Of a DNA stretch of 13,420 nt, positions 12,845 through 13,420 are shown in pieces. The position numbers and the translations under genes are program-made. Position 1 is the stretch's first letter. Each line of letters opens with the position of its first letter. The stretch is from Treponemataceae bacterium (GTDB lineage: Bacteria > Spirochaetota > Spirochaetia > Treponematales > Treponemataceae): positions 1 through 13,420 of the forward strand of contig JAKSTS010000053.1 in NCBI GenBank assembly GCA_024402455.1, written 5' to 3'. The notes under the pieces were generated by a model, which was not told the origin of the DNA, did not search any database, and saw only the letters and a list, made by a program, of their open reading frames with translations.

Positions 12845-13420
12845 ATGAAATTTGAATCACTCGAAAATAATCCATATAAAAATGCTTTTAACATGGCATG
12901 GCCTGCAATTATAGAATCTTTTTTTGTTGCTTTTGCAGGACTTATAGACTCTTTAATGGTAAGCAAACTTGGTGCATATGCGGTTGCAGCGGTTGGTCTT
13001 ACAACGCAGCCCAAATTTATGGGGCTTTCATTGTTTTTTGCCACAAACATTGCAGTTTCTGCACTTGTTGCACGGCGACGCGGCGAACAAAATCAAGAAG
13101 ATGCAAACCGCATCATGTTTACGTCTGTCATTTTTATAGTAATTTCTTCAATAATTGTAAGCGCCGCATGTCTTTTGCTTGCAGACCCGATTATTCTGCT
13201 ATGCGGTTCAACGCCAGAAACACACGAAAGTGCCGTCATCTATTTTAGAATAATTATGGGATGCATGATTTTTAACTGCATTCAAATGGGCATAAATTCT
13301 GCACAGCGTGGAGCTGGAAACACAAAAATTACAATGACAACAAATGTTACTTCCAACACCATAAACATCATCATGAATTATATGCTGATTGAAGGTCACT
13401 GCGGTTTTCCAGCACTCGGC
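12845..13420 (+). CDS. MATE-family efflux transporter, N-terminal part
   Basis: The reading frame is open to the window edge, so 192 residues of an expected ~450 are visible. The family exports drugs, toxins or metabolites through the inner membrane using Na+ or H+ gradients. Visible features are the TM1 segment AWPAIIESFFVAFAGLIDS (D35), VSKLGAYAVAAVGL (39-52), the amphipathic turn ALVARRRGEQNQEDANR (73-89), further helices at about 92-115 and 130-150, and the hallmark QRGAGNTKITMTTNVTSN (154-171) before NIIMNYMLI. The order matches the first half of a MATE protein. The substrate cannot be told. The ATG has no Shine-Dalgarno (GTTTTACA precedes it), consistent with a leaderless transcript. 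It is divergent from the chemoreceptor. Confidence 0.9.
   Translation, partial: MKFESLENNPYKNAFNMAWPAIIESFFVAFAGLIDSLMVSKLGAYAVAAVGLTTQPKFMGLSLFFATNIAVSALVARRRGEQNQEDANRIMFTSVIFIVISSIIVSAACLLLADPIILLCGSTPETHESAVIYFRIIMGCMIFNCIQMGINSAQRGAGNTKITMTTNVTSNTINIIMNYMLIEGHCGFPALG

Overview
The window looks like a piece of a low-GC spirochaete chromosome, most likely a gut or rumen Treponema. The main reasons are three. First, an envelope gene order of TPR lipoprotein, LysM lytic transglycosylase and OmpA-like protein resembles, from memory, the tp0622-tp0624 region of T. pallidum. Second, the OmpA-like domain lacks the Asp that grips diaminopimelate, which fits treponemal peptidoglycan containing ornithine. 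Third, a cellobiose/mannobiose 2-epimerase points to use of plant oligosaccharides. Genus assignment is inference; no rRNA or tRNA gene is visible.

Layout. 1-4515 is a minus-strand block. In transcription order it holds a six-helix LiaF-like membrane protein (4515-3940), a secreted TPR protein overlapping it by one base (3940-2243), a rubredoxin-AGE epimerase fusion (2137-641), and the N-terminal part of a ThrE-type threonine/serine exporter that runs off the left edge (579-1). 4516-5133 is a 618-bp gene-free stretch unusually dense in inverted repeats. Some of them are mutually exclusive, and one has a T-run on the minus strand. 5134-10243 is a plus-strand block: TPR lipoprotein, lytic transglycosylase (ATGA overlap), an intrinsic terminator, OmpA-like protein, and a metallo-beta-lactamase-fold hydrolase starting with GTG directly after the OmpA stop. 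A bidirectional terminator (10247-10304) separates this from a convergent chemotaxis receptor (12439-10337, minus). 12440-12844 is the divergent intergenic region before a MATE exporter that runs off the right edge (12845-13420).

How the parts work together. The plus-strand block reads as a periplasm and cell-wall module: a lipoprotein scaffold, a peptidoglycan-cleaving enzyme and an outer-envelope wall-associated protein. The role of the MBL hydrolase in it is unclear. The minus-strand genes are mixed (membrane protein, TPR, sugar epimerase, amino-acid exporter) and probably form two or more transcription units. The chemoreceptor has a periplasmic dCache domain with several residues of the amino-acid-binding motif.

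Most notable. (1) A candidate ~75-nt small RNA on the minus strand at about 12682-12608, with a TTGACA-N18-TATAAA promoter and an intrinsic terminator whose loop carries an anti-Shine-Dalgarno CCUCC. (2) A rubredoxin domain with all four Cys fused to a 2-epimerase with its catalytic residues apparently intact. (3) A chain of mutually exclusive hairpins in 4577-4703. (4) Two genes, the lipoprotein and MATE genes, whose predicted -10 box lies six bases before ATG with no Shine-Dalgarno, suggesting leaderless mRNAs. None of these could be searched against databases here.
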